A stretch of DNA of 64,000 nt from an uncultured Bacteroides sp. (GTDB lineage Bacteria > Bacteroidota > Bacteroidia > Bacteroidales > Bacteroidaceae). Positions 27,058-36,562 of the stretch are shown here, piece after piece. The translations under genes were made by a program, and so were the position numbers. Every line of letters begins with the position of its first letter. The stretch's first letter is position 1. The stretch is from assembly GCF_958445495.1 (NCBI RefSeq), contig NZ_CAUCSQ010000005.1:62001-126000 (forward strand), given 5' to 3'. The notes under the pieces are model-generated. The model saw only the letters and a program-made list of their open reading frames with translations, searched no databases and had not been told where the DNA came from.

Positions 27058-30000
27058 CTATTCAACCTTCACTTTCATCGAAGCCGAATGGGAAGCATAT
27101 TCCGGTGCATACGCGCACTGCATAGTAGCTAACCCCGCCTCGTAAACTCCCGCGCGGCTGACCCAATAACTATGCTCCAGCACACACACCCCTTTCTCCA
27201 AACGGTCAAAGAAGAAATTGACGGATGCATCCTTTATATCCATATAATAACCGATTCCGTTATTCCAACGATAACCGGAAATATCGCCAACCGGCTCGAA
27301 ACACGCGCCCTGTTGGTCTTTCAGTTGCACAAAATCCATCGGACGGTCCACACGGATACTCAGGCGGGACACCACCTTGTCTCCCACTTGAAGAACAGTC
27401 TTCTCCGTAACCGGCTGCAATCGGGTCACATTATCCACGGTACGTTCCACATAAAGCCTTTTCTCCACACTCAACTCGTCTCCCTGCCGTTTCACCTCAC
27501 CGACCGGCGATTCATATTCCGCATAGACAGCTCCCCAGGCGATACCCTCACCCTTTTTCTCCACCTCAATCTTGCGGGCATCCACTACATCCTTTCGGGT
27601 AAACGAACGTTTGACATACCCCAAACCCGGAACGCCACCCGCCTTGCCTGAAGTGACAGTCTCCAACACCTCGCCGGCAATTTCGATTCGCACGTCCCCC
27701 CGATTATCGAGTAAGTCAGTCCCCTTCATCAGCAATGCATAAACCGCATCCGCCGTCGCCACCGGAGAATCCCACTGCTGTGTCTGCTTCTGCCTCAACA
27801 GCCAAAGCTTCATCTCCTCTACCGTCTCACTGTTTCCGCCAATCAGCTCCAACGCCTCCATCACATCCACGTGAGCCCGTATCTGCATACCGCCCCACGC
27901 ATAAGGACTCTCATTGAAAGCGAAAAACATCCCCTGTCCGTCCGTCTTCGCAAGATGCTCTTTCAGCGAAGCCGCAAACTCCTGCGCCTCCTTCCTGCGA
28001 CCGGCCTTTTCAAGCACGATAGCGGCAACAGCCTTCGTATCCATCGACGCCGACCGGAGCAATTCTCCGACCTTGGAAAGATAATAATCATACGCTTCCT
28101 TATTAGCGGCAGGAACCTGTCCGCCCGAAATGGCAATCAGGTACAGATATTGAAGGATATCCTCCGAAACACCCGTAAACTTCGCCCCCTCTTTCCGAGC
28201 CTTGAGTATATTCCCGTACTCCTCCAAAGCCGACCGGTGCAGATAAGCGAGAGCGTTCCGCTGCATATCAAGCGCAACCCCGGACAAGCTCTCTCCGGTC
28301 AACATGGCAAGGCGGGCATTCAACACAGCGATGTAAGCCGTCACATAACGGCTACCGTCCATCCCCTTGTACCAAGACCACGCACCACCGGAATTCTGCA
28401 ACTCCTGCAACCTCGTCAGCGCGGCAATATGATTACTGCGGATATGGTTCAAATCAAACAATGTGGCGATACGCTCCCTCTGCTGCTGTTCCGTCTGTGC
28501 CTCAAATACCCAGGGCGACTCGGCCAGCAAAATATTTTTCACCTCCTGATTCTTCTGCAAATTACTCAAGAAAGTCTCCTTTGTCCCGCCTTGAAGCTTC
28601 CAGCTATCAAAAACAGCCTTGATACGCGGCTGGCTATTCATGATATAAGCAGCCACGGAATTGGCATAATAAGCGGTCGCCCACGAAATAGCATTGTTAT
28701 CCGCCGGAAAGCTCAACGAAGGCAAAGCCTGAACGGCATACCAGGCAGGATTGCCGGTAAACTCAACCGTCAGCACACGGCCAGTAGCCATCTTGCCGTG
28801 ATGATTAAACAAACTGTCCAGCGAGAAAACACGAGTCTCCTCCCCGCGGACAGGCATCGGAAGAGCCTCCACCAAATGTACCTTGTCGCTAAGCACCGGA
28901 ATCAACTGCTGCTCACCGTCACTGAACGTACCGCTATCGGCTATCATCCGGCAACCCAACACCTCATATCCGCCGTCCACGGCGAACATGAAACTCACGC
29001 CAACCGTCTTTCCCGCCTCCACGGAGAACTTCCGTTTCTGCGTGCCGACTACCTTTTCCGTCACCGGATCAAACAAAATCAAGCTTACAGTCCCTTCCTG
29101 TAGCTTGCCCGTCATGTTAGAGACAGAAGCGGCAACAGACGCCTTATCCCCCACACGGAGAAAACGCGGCAGGTTCGGGGTCAACATAAACTCTTTGCTG
29201 GTAGTGGCCTCACCGTCCAGCGTCCCTGTCAGCATCCCTTTCGTATGAGAATACCCGCGGAAATTCCAACGAGTCAGGCTCTCCGGCATCGTGAAAGAGA
29301 AAGCAACCGCTCCCTGTCCGTCCGTACGGAGTTGCGGATAGAAAAAAGCCGTTTCCGCAAGGTCGGTACGCAAGCCGGCAGCCTCTTCGGAAAGGCTTTC
29401 CCCTACGGAGGCATCCTCCTCCGCCCCGTCTGCCTTATATTCAAGAGATTCCGGCAGGACAGCCGCCTGCACATACTCCTCCCTCATAGTCCCGTCACTG
29501 TCCGCCCGGCTCATTCCTTTCATCATGACATTGCCCGTCAGCGCCGCCTTCCGGCCCATTCCGTACGCCGTCACCGTCACCCCGTCTATACCGCCCGGCA
29601 AAGCATCGGCAACCACATACTCTCCCGGCCATACCACAAAGCAGTCATACTCCATTGCTGGCACTTTGAGCGCCTTGCCATCCCACCGATAATTGAACGA
29701 ACAATTCCCGGCATATCCGCTCATCCAGTTAAAATAAGGAGTCGTCCGATTGTAAAACATCCGGAACCCCTGCCGGTGCTCCCAAAGTTTATCCAACGAA
29801 GCGTCATACATTGTCGCCAGCATTTCCGCATCAGCCGCATGCCCCTGCGGAGTCTTGACAGTCAGCTTCCATTCTTCCCGTTGTCCGGGACGTAACTTGT
29901 CACGGAACACCTCCCACTTCATCGCCAGCGTCTTATCCGGCAAACGTTTCGTCAACCGTACCTGCTCCTGATAAACCTGCCCGTTCCTCACCATGCAAAA

Positions 30001-32799
30001 AGTCACGAGCATACCATCGCCGTAACTTTCCCGATACGGATACTCAAACCGGACAATCGTATCGGACAAGTTCATCGCCCTGCTTTCCAGCCGGCGGTCA
30101 CCGCAGAACACATCCATCATCACATAAGCCTCTTTTTCAGACGTGCCGAAACAGAACTCCGCCGGATGATCGGCATCAAACTCCGTATTCGTTTTATAAA
30201 ACCATACAGCCGTCTCTATCGGCGGACGCTTGTCGCCGGCAGAGAAAAGCACCGTGCGGACGTCCGTAGCAATCTCATCCCCCTGTCCGTCTTTCACCAC
30301 CGCTTTAAGCACATACGGTCCGGAAGGCAAGTCATTCCAATGAAGCGTCATCTCTCTGTTCGAGGTAAAACGCCCGGTAACAGCCGGCTTCTCCGCCAAC
30401 CGCTCATAATCCTTATTCACAGCAGGATACAAATAAAAGACACCTTCCGCCTCCACAGGCCGTCCGTCCAGGTTCTGCACCTTGAACACCACATCCAGCG
30501 GTACATCCTTGCACACCTTCCCTTCCAGCTCCGCCTGCAAAACCAATGAACGCTTTCCCGCCGAAATCACGTCCGTAGAAGACTGTGTCTCTCCCGCCGC
30601 ATTGGTCACCGTCGCCTCCACCGAATAACGGTAATAAACATTCTTGTCATCCTTATAAACATCGTTCTCCTCCAGGCAGACCGGTATCTCGAACACCCCG
30701 CCGTCGCCGGAAGCCACCTCTCCGGAAGCAATCTGCACAGACTCCGCAAACCGCCAGAGATTGTAGAGAGAACGCTTCACCGTATATTTCACCGGAAGTC
30801 CCTGCAACGCCACACCGCTATACGACCGTATTTTACCGCTCACCCGCAACTTGTCCCCAAGCCTGTAACCTCCCTGCAGTTTGTCGAAAACAATATCGAA
30901 CGTCGGCCGTTTGTAATCCTCCACGCGGATATCGGCACTACCCTTTCCCGCCGTCAAGGAAAATATTCCGTTCAGGCAAGCGGAAGGCAACACAAAATCA
31001 GTAGCGAACGAGCCGAACTCATTGGTACGTACCGTTTTCCGTCCCGCCTCCTGACGGTTCGCATCCCTCAGTACCACCGTGTATTCCTTATCGGGAATCA
31101 CATGGGCAGTATCCGCTTTCTGGACAAACGCGATGCCCTTCACATACACCGTCTGTCCGGGACGGTACAAAGAACGGTCAGTCAGCAAAGTCATGCTTTC
31201 CGACCCCTCGTTCCCTGCTGCACGGTATCCATATCCTCCTTTATAAATCCTCTGTTCCGGCATAGCCGTATCTTCCCCTTTCGATGCCTTCAAATACCTG
31301 TATTCCGATTTCCAGGAAAACGCCACCTTTCCATCCCTGCCGGTCGTAAATTCCTGCAACACTTCCTTGCCGCTGCCATACAACGTCACCTTCGCGTCCG
31401 GAACAGGATGGCCCGTCCGCCCGTCCAGCGTCACCACCTCATACTGTCCTCCGGGCAGACTGCCGGTCAACACCTTGAAAGCCGTCACATCAAACTCATT
31501 CTCGCTATCCTTCCCGGCACGGATATCCGGCACGATACGCATCACGTATGCCCCCGGCTGCGGAGCCTTGAACGCAAACACCGTATCCCTCGTCCGGTAA
31601 TCCTCCGGACGGAGCACCCGGTAATGCTGTTCTTCCACCGGCTTCTTCGCCTTGCCGTAAAGCCTTACGGTAAAACCGTCCAGGTTCTTATGGGAAACCC
31701 TCAGCTCAATCTCCTCTCCGGGATAAGCCTGTCCGGCGGTGTTCACATTCAGATAAGGAGACAAAATATCCTGCCGGAGATTTTTCAGGGCATTAATCCT
31801 ACGATAAGACGGATAAAGCCCGATAGCTTCATCGCACAGTTGCAAAGCGACCGTCTGCCGCTCCTTACCAACGGCATACCGTGCCTGCGCCAGGTAAACC
31901 TCGGCACATACCGGTTCCTTCTTAAATCCGTTTTTCAACTCTTCCAACGCCGCCCAATAAGCCTCCTGCGACAGCTCCGCGACTCCTTTCCCCGACCGGA
32001 GAGGGCGCACTCCCCCGTCCGCCTCCTGCTTCCACTGCAAATAATGAAGCATTGTCAGAACATATCCCTCATTCATTCCGGCCCTCTTGTAAGCCGAAAG
32101 CATATTCTTATAAATAACCTCGATATTCCGTTTCACCGGATTCGGTGAAACACTGCCGAACGCGCTGCCTTCCAACCCTTCTATCTGCCGCAACGCCTCG
32201 ATGCTCCGGGAAGCCAACAGATGATACATGTCATGATGATAATATCCGCTCGCCTCTCCCAGCTCCACAAAAGGGACATAATCTCGCGAAGACGTGCCGA
32301 GCAATAATGCCGAATCAGCCAACGCCTCTTTCACATTGGCACGCACCTTATCCACGAACATGTTCGCTGTCCATTCCCGCATATCCCCGGACGGAACCTG
32401 CCCGTCAATCTCCGTCCGTCGGCGGAGTTTCCAACGGTTATTCCTTGCATAATCCGCATAAATCCCCGCCGTCAGCGAATGCAGCACGGCACGGTCCATC
32501 GGTTTTTCCGCCCGTTCCATCCACTGTTCAAGTCCTTCCAGACTCGCATAAAGACTGTCCGGCGTCAGCATATCTCTGTATTTCATCCTCCACATATACG
32601 CTTTAAGCATCTGCGGAGAGTTTTTCTCCTTCTCCCCCTTCCGGTAAATCTCGTCAGTCAGCTTTATTACTGTTTCGGGCAGGCTCTTCTTTTCCGCCCG
32701 CTCCACCTGTTTCCATAACTTGTCGTAAGTCTGCGCCTCCACTGCCGGAACCACCCTTAAACATAAGAGCGCCAGCATGCAAATTCGTCCTATCTTCAT
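27058..32799 (-). CDS. Alpha-2-macroglobulin-family (YfaS-like) protein without thioester
   Basis: 1913 residues with a signal peptide (ICMLALLCLRVVPAVEAQ). The first 350 residues are helical/TPR-like; then come macroglobulin MG domains, including an MG2-type region (SLYRPGQTVYVKGIAF), a bait-like region near 1100-1200, the A2M domain (AETAFFYPQLRTDGQGAVAFSFTMPESLTRWNFRGYSHTKG) and an alpha-6-barrel thioester domain. At about residue 1360, where bacterial members have CxEQ, it reads FPADNNAISWATAYYANS, so the covalent trap is absent. Family role: periplasmic protease inhibition. A non-covalent or structural role is inferred here. Confidence 0.9.
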   Translation of the reverse strand: MKIGRICMLALLCLRVVPAVEAQTYDKLWKQVERAEKKSLPETVIKLTDEIYRKGEKEKNSPQMLKAYMWRMKYRDMLTPDSLYASLEGLEQWMERAEKPMDRAVLHSLTAGIYADYARNNRWKLRRRTEIDGQVPSGDMREWTANMFVDKVRANVKEALADSALLLGTSSRDYVPFVELGEASGYYHHDMYHLLASRSIEALRQIEGLEGSAFGSVSPNPVKRNIEVIYKNMLSAYKRAGMNEGYVLTMLHYLQWKQEADGGVRPLRSGKGVAELSQEAYWAALEELKNGFKKEPVCAEVYLAQARYAVGKERQTVALQLCDEAIGLYPSYRRINALKNLRQDILSPYLNVNTAGQAYPGEEIELRVSHKNLDGFTVRLYGKAKKPVEEQHYRVLRPEDYRTRDTVFAFKAPQPGAYVMRIVPDIRAGKDSENEFDVTAFKVLTGSLPGGQYEVVTLDGRTGHPVPDAKVTLYGSGKEVLQEFTTGRDGKVAFSWKSEYRYLKASKGEDTAMPEQRIYKGGYGYRAAGNEGSESMTLLTDRSLYRPGQTVYVKGIAFVQKADTAHVIPDKEYTVVLRDANRQEAGRKTVRTNEFGSFATDFVLPSACLNGIFSLTAGKGSADIRVEDYKRPTFDIVFDKLQGGYRLGDKLRVSGKIRSYSGVALQGLPVKYTVKRSLYNLWRFAESVQIASGEVASGDGGVFEIPVCLEENDVYKDDKNVYYRYSVEATVTNAAGETQSSTDVISAGKRSLVLQAELEGKVCKDVPLDVVFKVQNLDGRPVEAEGVFYLYPAVNKDYERLAEKPAVTGRFTSNREMTLHWNDLPSGPYVLKAVVKDGQGDEIATDVRTVLFSAGDKRPPIETAVWFYKTNTEFDADHPAEFCFGTSEKEAYVMMDVFCGDRRLESRAMNLSDTIVRFEYPYRESYGDGMLVTFCMVRNGQVYQEQVRLTKRLPDKTLAMKWEVFRDKLRPGQREEWKLTVKTPQGHAADAEMLATMYDASLDKLWEHRQGFRMFYNRTTPYFNWMSGYAGNCSFNYRWDGKALKVPAMEYDCFVVWPGEYVVADALPGGIDGVTVTAYGMGRKAALTGNVMMKGMSRADSDGTMREEYVQAAVLPESLEYKADGAEEDASVGESLSEEAAGLRTDLAETAFFYPQLRTDGQGAVAFSFTMPESLTRWNFRGYSHTKGMLTGTLDGEATTSKEFMLTPNLPRFLRVGDKASVAASVSNMTGKLQEGTVSLILFDPVTEKVVGTQKRKFSVEAGKTVGVSFMFAVDGGYEVLGCRMIADSGTFSDGEQQLIPVLSDKVHLVEALPMPVRGEETRVFSLDSLFNHHGKMATGRVLTVEFTGNPAWYAVQALPSLSFPADNNAISWATAYYANSVAAYIMNSQPRIKAVFDSWKLQGGTKETFLSNLQKNQEVKNILLAESPWVFEAQTEQQQRERIATLFDLNHIRSNHIAALTRLQELQNSGGAWSWYKGMDGSRYVTAYIAVLNARLAMLTGESLSGVALDMQRNALAYLHRSALEEYGNILKARKEGAKFTGVSEDILQYLYLIAISGGQVPAANKEAYDYYLSKVGELLRSASMDTKAVAAIVLEKAGRRKEAQEFAASLKEHLAKTDGQGMFFAFNESPYAWGGMQIRAHVDVMEALELIGGNSETVEEMKLWLLRQKQTQQWDSPVATADAVYALLMKGTDLLDNRGDVRIEIAGEVLETVTSGKAGGVPGLGYVKRSFTRKDVVDARKIEVEKKGEGIAWGAVYAEYESPVGEVKRQGDELSVEKRLYVERTVDNVTRLQPVTEKTVLQVGDKVVSRLSIRVDRPMDFVQLKDQQGACFEPVGDISGYRWNNGIGYYMDIKDASVNFFFDRLEKGVCVLEHSYWVSRAGVYEAGLATMQCAYAPEYASHSASMKVKVE

Positions 32800-32839
32800 A
32801 ATCGTTTCAGTTTAAGTTTTCCACACAAGTCTCACTGTA

Positions 32840-32885
32840 TAAATAACAAAGTAAAGAAATAAAGTTTAAACAATCCTCTTTTTTC
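32840..32885 (-). promoter_or_regulatory. Bacteroides-type promoter of the alpha-2-macroglobulin gene
   Basis: On the minus strand the -7 box reads TACTTTG (plus 32847-32853). A TTG at the right distance (about 20 nt upstream, within TTGTTTAAAC) may serve as the -33 box. The leader to the ATG at 32799 is about 40 nt. It lies just downstream of the terminator of the small RNA gene. Confidence 0.5.
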
Positions 32886-32887
32886 AC

Positions 32888-33190
32888 ATAAAAAAGCACC
32901 CTTTCCTCCCGCCGGAGAGAAAGGATGCCTTACACACAAACAAAACAAACAATACAAGCGTTCGGTCTTCACAGACCATACTTTCGCTTATGAGGCTTAA
33001 TTACAGAAAAATACCGTAACCTCAAGGGGTAAAAAAACAGATGCATCACGCACCCCAGTTAAGATATAGGCAGGGTTTATTGCTTTTAGTGAGAAAAAAC
33101 CTATACCTTAATCTCTTGACATCTCATTTGCGACTTATAAAAAACAACGCTTATCCTATTTTTACCAAACAGATAAGCCGTTTCATGAAT
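32888..33190 (-). ncRNA. Predicted structured small RNA, copy 1
   Basis: Transcribed leftward from the promoter module at 33196-33254. Elements 5' to 3': a hairpin GCTTATC..GATAAGC; a 12-bp stem TTAAGGTATAGG/CCTATATCTTAA (plus 33059-33070 with 33100-33111) around a loop containing CTCACTAAA; then GGGGTGCGTGATGCATC..TTTACCCC; and a terminator, GCATCCTTTCTCTCC..GGAGGAAAGGGTGC followed by TTTTTT (plus 32890-32929). A paralogue with changed but still paired stems lies at 42102-42375, which supports an RNA function. No ORF of note is present. Family unknown to me. Confidence 0.7.
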
Positions 33191-33195
33191 ACGAT

Positions 33196-33254
33196 GCAAA
33201 GTACGGGCTTTTTATCCGAACAACAGATAACATAAAATACGATAATTCTCTCGC
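33196..33254 (-). promoter_or_regulatory. Shared promoter module, copy 1
   Basis: Minus strand: GAATTATCGTATTTTATG then TTATC, exactly 22 nt, then the -7 box TACTTTGC (plus 33196-33203). Three similar modules lie at 36563, 40123 and 44544. It drives the small RNA and perhaps reads through to the alpha-2-macroglobulin gene. Confidence 0.7.
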
Positions 33255-33357
33255 TTTGTACAAGCCGCATTTACTCGGGCTTCCGGAAAAATACCCTATT
33301 CCTCTAACAATACACATCTGACATAGAATAGACCGGAATCCCCTTTTTAACCGCCAG

Positions 33358-34395
33358 CTAATAATTTCTCCTCCTCTTTATTTTTACTTTCACAGTATAG
33401 TGCTTTCCCCCTTCCAGAGGCCTGTCGAAAACAATCGGGTCTTTATACTTAAAAGTTATTTCACGTCCCGTTATTCTCCTTATAACTACGCTGGGAAACG
33501 TCAGTTGAAAATTCCGCGAAGTGGGAATGATAATCCCTCTCCCACTTTTCGCCACAGTTATCGGTTGTTTGGAATGAGCCCTAAAAAGGAACTTATGAGT
33601 GACATTTCCCCTGCCATTGCTCCAGGTTCCGTCTTCAAGAGAAACATCTACCTTTTCGTATGTACACTCCGGTTCGCTCATGGCAGTGTATTCCCCAATC
33701 CCCTCATTCGAGCTCGAAGTCAAATATGTCGCCTCTATTTCTACCGCTGAAAACAAATGTCCAAACACAACGGAAGGAAACTTTACAGCAGGAGTAACAC
33801 TCAAATCCACAGTTGCCCACATGGCATCATTCCATACTTCCGTTACCATCCTCAATACAGTATCATCACCGAACAGGCAAGCCCCCTCACCGGAAGTTTC
33901 ATCCCCGTCAACCAGACTTCCGCTAACTACCTCATATCTGGGAATTTTCTTCACATCATTATACGTATAAAACACTAGCTTATAAGTCCTTCCCTCAGGA
34001 AGATGAATCTTTATCTTGCCATCCGTCACCGTCGCATTCTCCTTCTTATACAGACGTTCTCCTTCATAGGCAAGAACAATTATCTTCGCGCCTTCTTTAA
34101 GTTCCCGTCTGATGACATTACGAGTAACCGCCCGTGTTTCATCCACCAATACAGCCTCCAGCATACTTCCGTCCTCAAGATTCCTCCTGACAGTGTCGGA
34201 CGCCAGCACGGCACGGCTCTGCACCGAAGCATCCGCATACGACGAAACGACATCCAGAGTCAAAGACGCTATTCCGTCCCGAACAACAAATCCGGGAGAT
34301 GTGATATCCTCGGAACCATTCCTGCACCCTGTTACCAGACAAACCAGTCCGGCAATCAATCCAAACATTCTTATTATATTTCTCAATATTGCCAT
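33358..34395 (-). CDS. Fimbrillin-like (FimB/Mfa2-type) lipoprotein of the left, silent operon
   Basis: 345 residues with a lipoprotein signal (GLIAGLVCLVTGC, Cys at about 24). The rest is beta-rich, with KIHLPEGRTYKLVFYTYND, FGHLFSAVEIEATY and a C-terminal LEGGKHYTVKVKIK. This plan is shared with the N-terminal 350 residues of the lipoprotein at 38092-40047 (LQLTPGKTYKMLGFSDGT, FQHMNAAMQIVIN, LQRNKKYIITVSF). It lacks the FISUMP domain of that protein. It is third in the order partial ompA, small peptide, lipoprotein, mirrored on the right. Probably a surface or fimbria-associated protein that would be expressed only after inversion of 35257-37317. Confidence 0.75.
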   Translation of the reverse strand: MAILRNIIRMFGLIAGLVCLVTGCRNGSEDITSPGFVVRDGIASLTLDVVSSYADASVQSRAVLASDTVRRNLEDGSMLEAVLVDETRAVTRNVIRRELKEGAKIIVLAYEGERLYKKENATVTDGKIKIHLPEGRTYKLVFYTYNDVKKIPRYEVVSGSLVDGDETSGEGACLFGDDTVLRMVTEVWNDAMWATVDLSVTPAVKFPSVVFGHLFSAVEIEATYLTSSSNEGIGEYTAMSEPECTYEKVDVSLEDGTWSNGRGNVTHKFLFRAHSKQPITVAKSGRGIIIPTSRNFQLTFPSVVIRRITGREITFKYKDPIVFDRPLEGGKHYTVKVKIKRRRNY

Positions 34396-34456
34396 TTTAT
34401 TTCCTCATTGATTAATTGTAATTCACTAAGAAACTTCTAAAAAAAGCAACTTTCAC

Positions 34457-34645
34457 CTAATAAATCCGTAACAGAATATCATCATCATAGACCAATTCTT
34501 CCTCAACCCATTGTTCCTCCATTTTGCCATCCTTTTCCATCTCAACGGGATGAGACGCAGCGATAACCTGTTCCAACAAAACCTCCAGCAATTCTAAACG
34601 AGGAGATTTGTAAACACACTTATTTTTCTTTTCCAATTTCTTCAT
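34457..34645 (-). CDS. Small acidic peptide, left copy
   Basis: 62 residues: a basic N-terminus, then YKSPRLELLEVLLEQVIAAS, an acidic middle and a tail VYDDDILLRIY. It is homologous in layout to the 58-residue peptide at 37893-38069 (YIPPTLDVTDILLETGFTTAS ... TYDDIMLM) and holds the same position between an ompA 3' end and a fimbrillin-like lipoprotein gene. No signal peptide or Cys pair. Function unknown; it could be a chaperone-like, regulatory or precursor peptide. Confidence 0.6.
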   Translation of the reverse strand: MKKLEKKNKCVYKSPRLELLEVLLEQVIAASHPVEMEKDGKMEEQWVEEELVYDDDILLRIY

Positions 34646-34697
34646 TTTATTTTCATTAATATTCTATTCTTGATTACCTTTACATTCACAACCGGAT

Positions 34698-35256
34698 TTA
34701 CTTCGCTTTCGTGATCACCGCCCTGCTCAATCTTGGGTCGTCGTAGAACATATTCTCTACTCCTCCTTCATAGTTGACCTTCAAGTATTCCGCAGGAACT
34801 TTGAACTCGTTAACCAGACAATCGTAGACCGCTTGTGCCCGGCTTCGGCTCAACCGCTCATTGAATTCAGGGCTTCCGGTTCCCTTGTCCGCATATCCGG
34901 TTATCGTATAAACGGCTTTCCGGTTGTTTTTCTTTATCACTTCAGCAAGGAATCCCAGATTGACGCGGGCTTCATTGCTAAGTTCGCTCCTGCCGATTCG
35001 GAAAGTAACCAAACAGGGAACTGCCACCCAATTCCTTTCATCCCGGGTATCGGATGTTACGCTACCTGTTTCAGGCATTTTGTTACCCGCTTCAACGAGC
35101 CGGTCCTTCAACCATTGGTTCTCTTTCCCCATGTCACGCAAGCGGTCTTTCATCTGTTGAAGCTCTTCATCACTGAATATCACCGTCTTAGTGGTGCTCC
35201 GTCCCCATGAACGTAGCGGGAATTTATAGGTGAGTCCGAGGGTTATTGCCAATAAC
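34698..35256 (-). pseudogene. Promoterless 3' cassette of an ompA-like gene (silent copy)
   Basis: About 186 codons, matching residues 216 to the end of the OmpA-like protein at 36674-37855: the end of the barrel (LLAITLGLTYKFPLRSWGRS), a short coiled region, and the whole OmpA peptidoglycan-binding domain with NERLSRSRAQAV. The open frame upstream to 35318 has no ATG and is unrelated. The first 101 bp are identical to the active gene, then a variable linker differs (KMPETGSVTSDTRDERN against QTPEVKIERN), then similarity is high to the stop. It would be expressed only when joined to the N-terminal part by inversion. Confidence 0.8.
35156..35256 (-). repeat. Left 101-bp inverted repeat of the invertible segment
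   Basis: Identical, base for base, to the reverse complement of 37318-37418. The outer boundary of identity is abrupt at a palindrome, GTTATTG-G-CAATAAC (plus 35242-35256). On the inner side of the segment the two copies differ from the very next base. Confidence 0.85.
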
Positions 35257-35332
35257 AAAATCAGTTGCCGGTTGCCACAGACAGCCCGGCTGACCGAAGC
35301 CCTCCATACTGAAAACAATCAAAACCAATTAC

Positions 35333-35364
35333 TTTTGTTACCCGTTCGTATCCGGGTAACAAAA
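35333..35364. promoter_or_regulatory. Inverted repeat upstream of the recombinase gene
   Basis: TTTTGTTACCC (35333-35343), 10-nt spacer, GGGTAACAAAA (35354-35364): 11 perfect pairs, 46 bp before the recombinase ATG and about 77 bp inside the left inverted repeat. No T run follows on either strand, so an operator or recombinase-binding site is more likely than a terminator. Confidence 0.6.
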
Positions 35365-35410
35365 ACCGGAAACAGGAAAAATTCCTGTAAAACATTTAAA
35401 TACCATTAGG

Positions 35411-36541
35411 ATGAAAAAAAGACACCAAGAACGGATTATCAGACTCAAAGAGAAGGTAACCCTCAGATACAAAGAGCTGTCTAACGGAAACAAATCATTG
35501 TATCTGGACATCTATGACAATGGCAGGCGCTCTTATGAATTTCTAAAGTTACATTTACTGCCAGAAAAGACGATACGCGAGAGGCTGAAAAACAGGGAAA
35601 TCCTAACACAAGCCGAAATAATCAGATTACGGCGTTATCTGGATTTACTCTCTTCTTCCACGGAAAGACAACCGCATAAAACAAAATTATCATTGACAGA
35701 CTGGATGCGCGCCTACTCAACCCGAAAAAAAGAGAAAGGACAAAGCGAAGCTTTCGGCATACAGATAGCCAAGACAATTCGGCATCTTGCAAAATACGCA
35801 AAAGAAAAGACAGCATTAGACAAAATTGATAAGGAATTTTGCATCGGCTTTATCCGTTACCTGAAAGAATCCCACCTGTCCAATGCTACAATCGCCGCTT
35901 ATTTCAGATGCTTGAATTGTGCACTTAATGCGGCTGTGCGGGAATCCCTAATTCCGGTGAATCCGATTGCCCTAATCCCTTCTGACGAAAAGATAAAACT
36001 TACGGAGAGTGCCAGAGAATTCCTTACGATAGACGAGATAAGACAGTTGATGCGAAGCCCGTGCAAGTGCGAAGAAGTGAAAAGGGCTTATCTGTTCAGT
36101 TGCTTGTCCGGTTTGAGGCTTTCGGACATCAAACATCTACACCGGACGAATATCAGCAAGGACGGAAACCAGTGGCGAGTTGCCGTATTAATGGAGAAAA
36201 CGCGGCAACTGTTATATCTCCCCCTCTCCGACGAAGCTGTGAGATGGCTGCCGGACATTAGTCGGCACAGAGCGGAGACTCCCGTGTTCCGGTTGCCCGG
36301 AGACGGGCAAATAAACAGCATATTGAAAAAATGGGTAAAAGAAAGCGGGATAAACAAACGTATCACATTCCACACGGCGCGCCATACCTATGCCACCCTT
36401 TTACTGACAGTAGGAGTAGATATCTACACAGTATCCAAACTATTAGGACATTCCCAAATAAAAACCACACAGATCTACGCGAAAGTCATAGACCGGAAAA
36501 AAGACAAAGCTGTAAACCGTATTCCCAAATTTATAATCTAA
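35411..36541 (+). CDS. Tyrosine site-specific recombinase (phage integrase family)
   Basis: 376 residues. N-terminal SAM-like/core-binding domain (about 90-190) and catalytic domain (about 200-376) with the full active site: Arg236 (CLSGLRLSDI), His321 and Arg324 (HTARH), His347 (LLGHSQ) and nucleophile Tyr356 (TQIYAKV). The Arm-DNA-binding-like N-terminus (SLYLDIYDNGRRSYEFLKL) is of the Bacteroidetes type. It lies inside the candidate invertible segment, directly before the promoter of the ompA-like gene. Tyrosine recombinases that invert DNA at outer-surface genes are established in Bacteroides fragilis; the same job is inferred here. No attachment-site duplication or mobile-element cargo is seen. 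Confidence 0.92.
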   Translation: MKKRHQERIIRLKEKVTLRYKELSNGNKSLYLDIYDNGRRSYEFLKLHLLPEKTIRERLKNREILTQAEIIRLRRYLDLLSSSTERQPHKTKLSLTDWMRAYSTRKKEKGQSEAFGIQIAKTIRHLAKYAKEKTALDKIDKEFCIGFIRYLKESHLSNATIAAYFRCLNCALNAAVRESLIPVNPIALIPSDEKIKLTESAREFLTIDEIRQLMRSPCKCEEVKRAYLFSCLSGLRLSDIKHLHRTNISKDGNQWRVAVLMEKTRQLLYLPLSDEAVRWLPDISRHRAETPVFRLPGDGQINSILKKWVKESGINKRITFHTARHTYATLLLTVGVDIYTVSKLLGHSQIKTTQIYAKVIDRKKDKAVNRIPKFII

Positions 36542-36562
36542 TTTTAATGCGTAATCCGTATA

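Noticed and set aside
30166..30549. Plus-strand ORFs opposite the alpha-2-macroglobulin gene (also 27871-29103 and 31102-32148)
   Set aside because: Antisense shadows of a GC-rich third-position pattern, rich in Arg, His and Pro, without recognisable domains.
35411..36541. Integrase of an integrative element or prophage
   Set aside because: No attachment-site duplication, mobilisation, phage or cargo genes around it; the inverted repeats and ompA halves on both sides fit a local invertase better.
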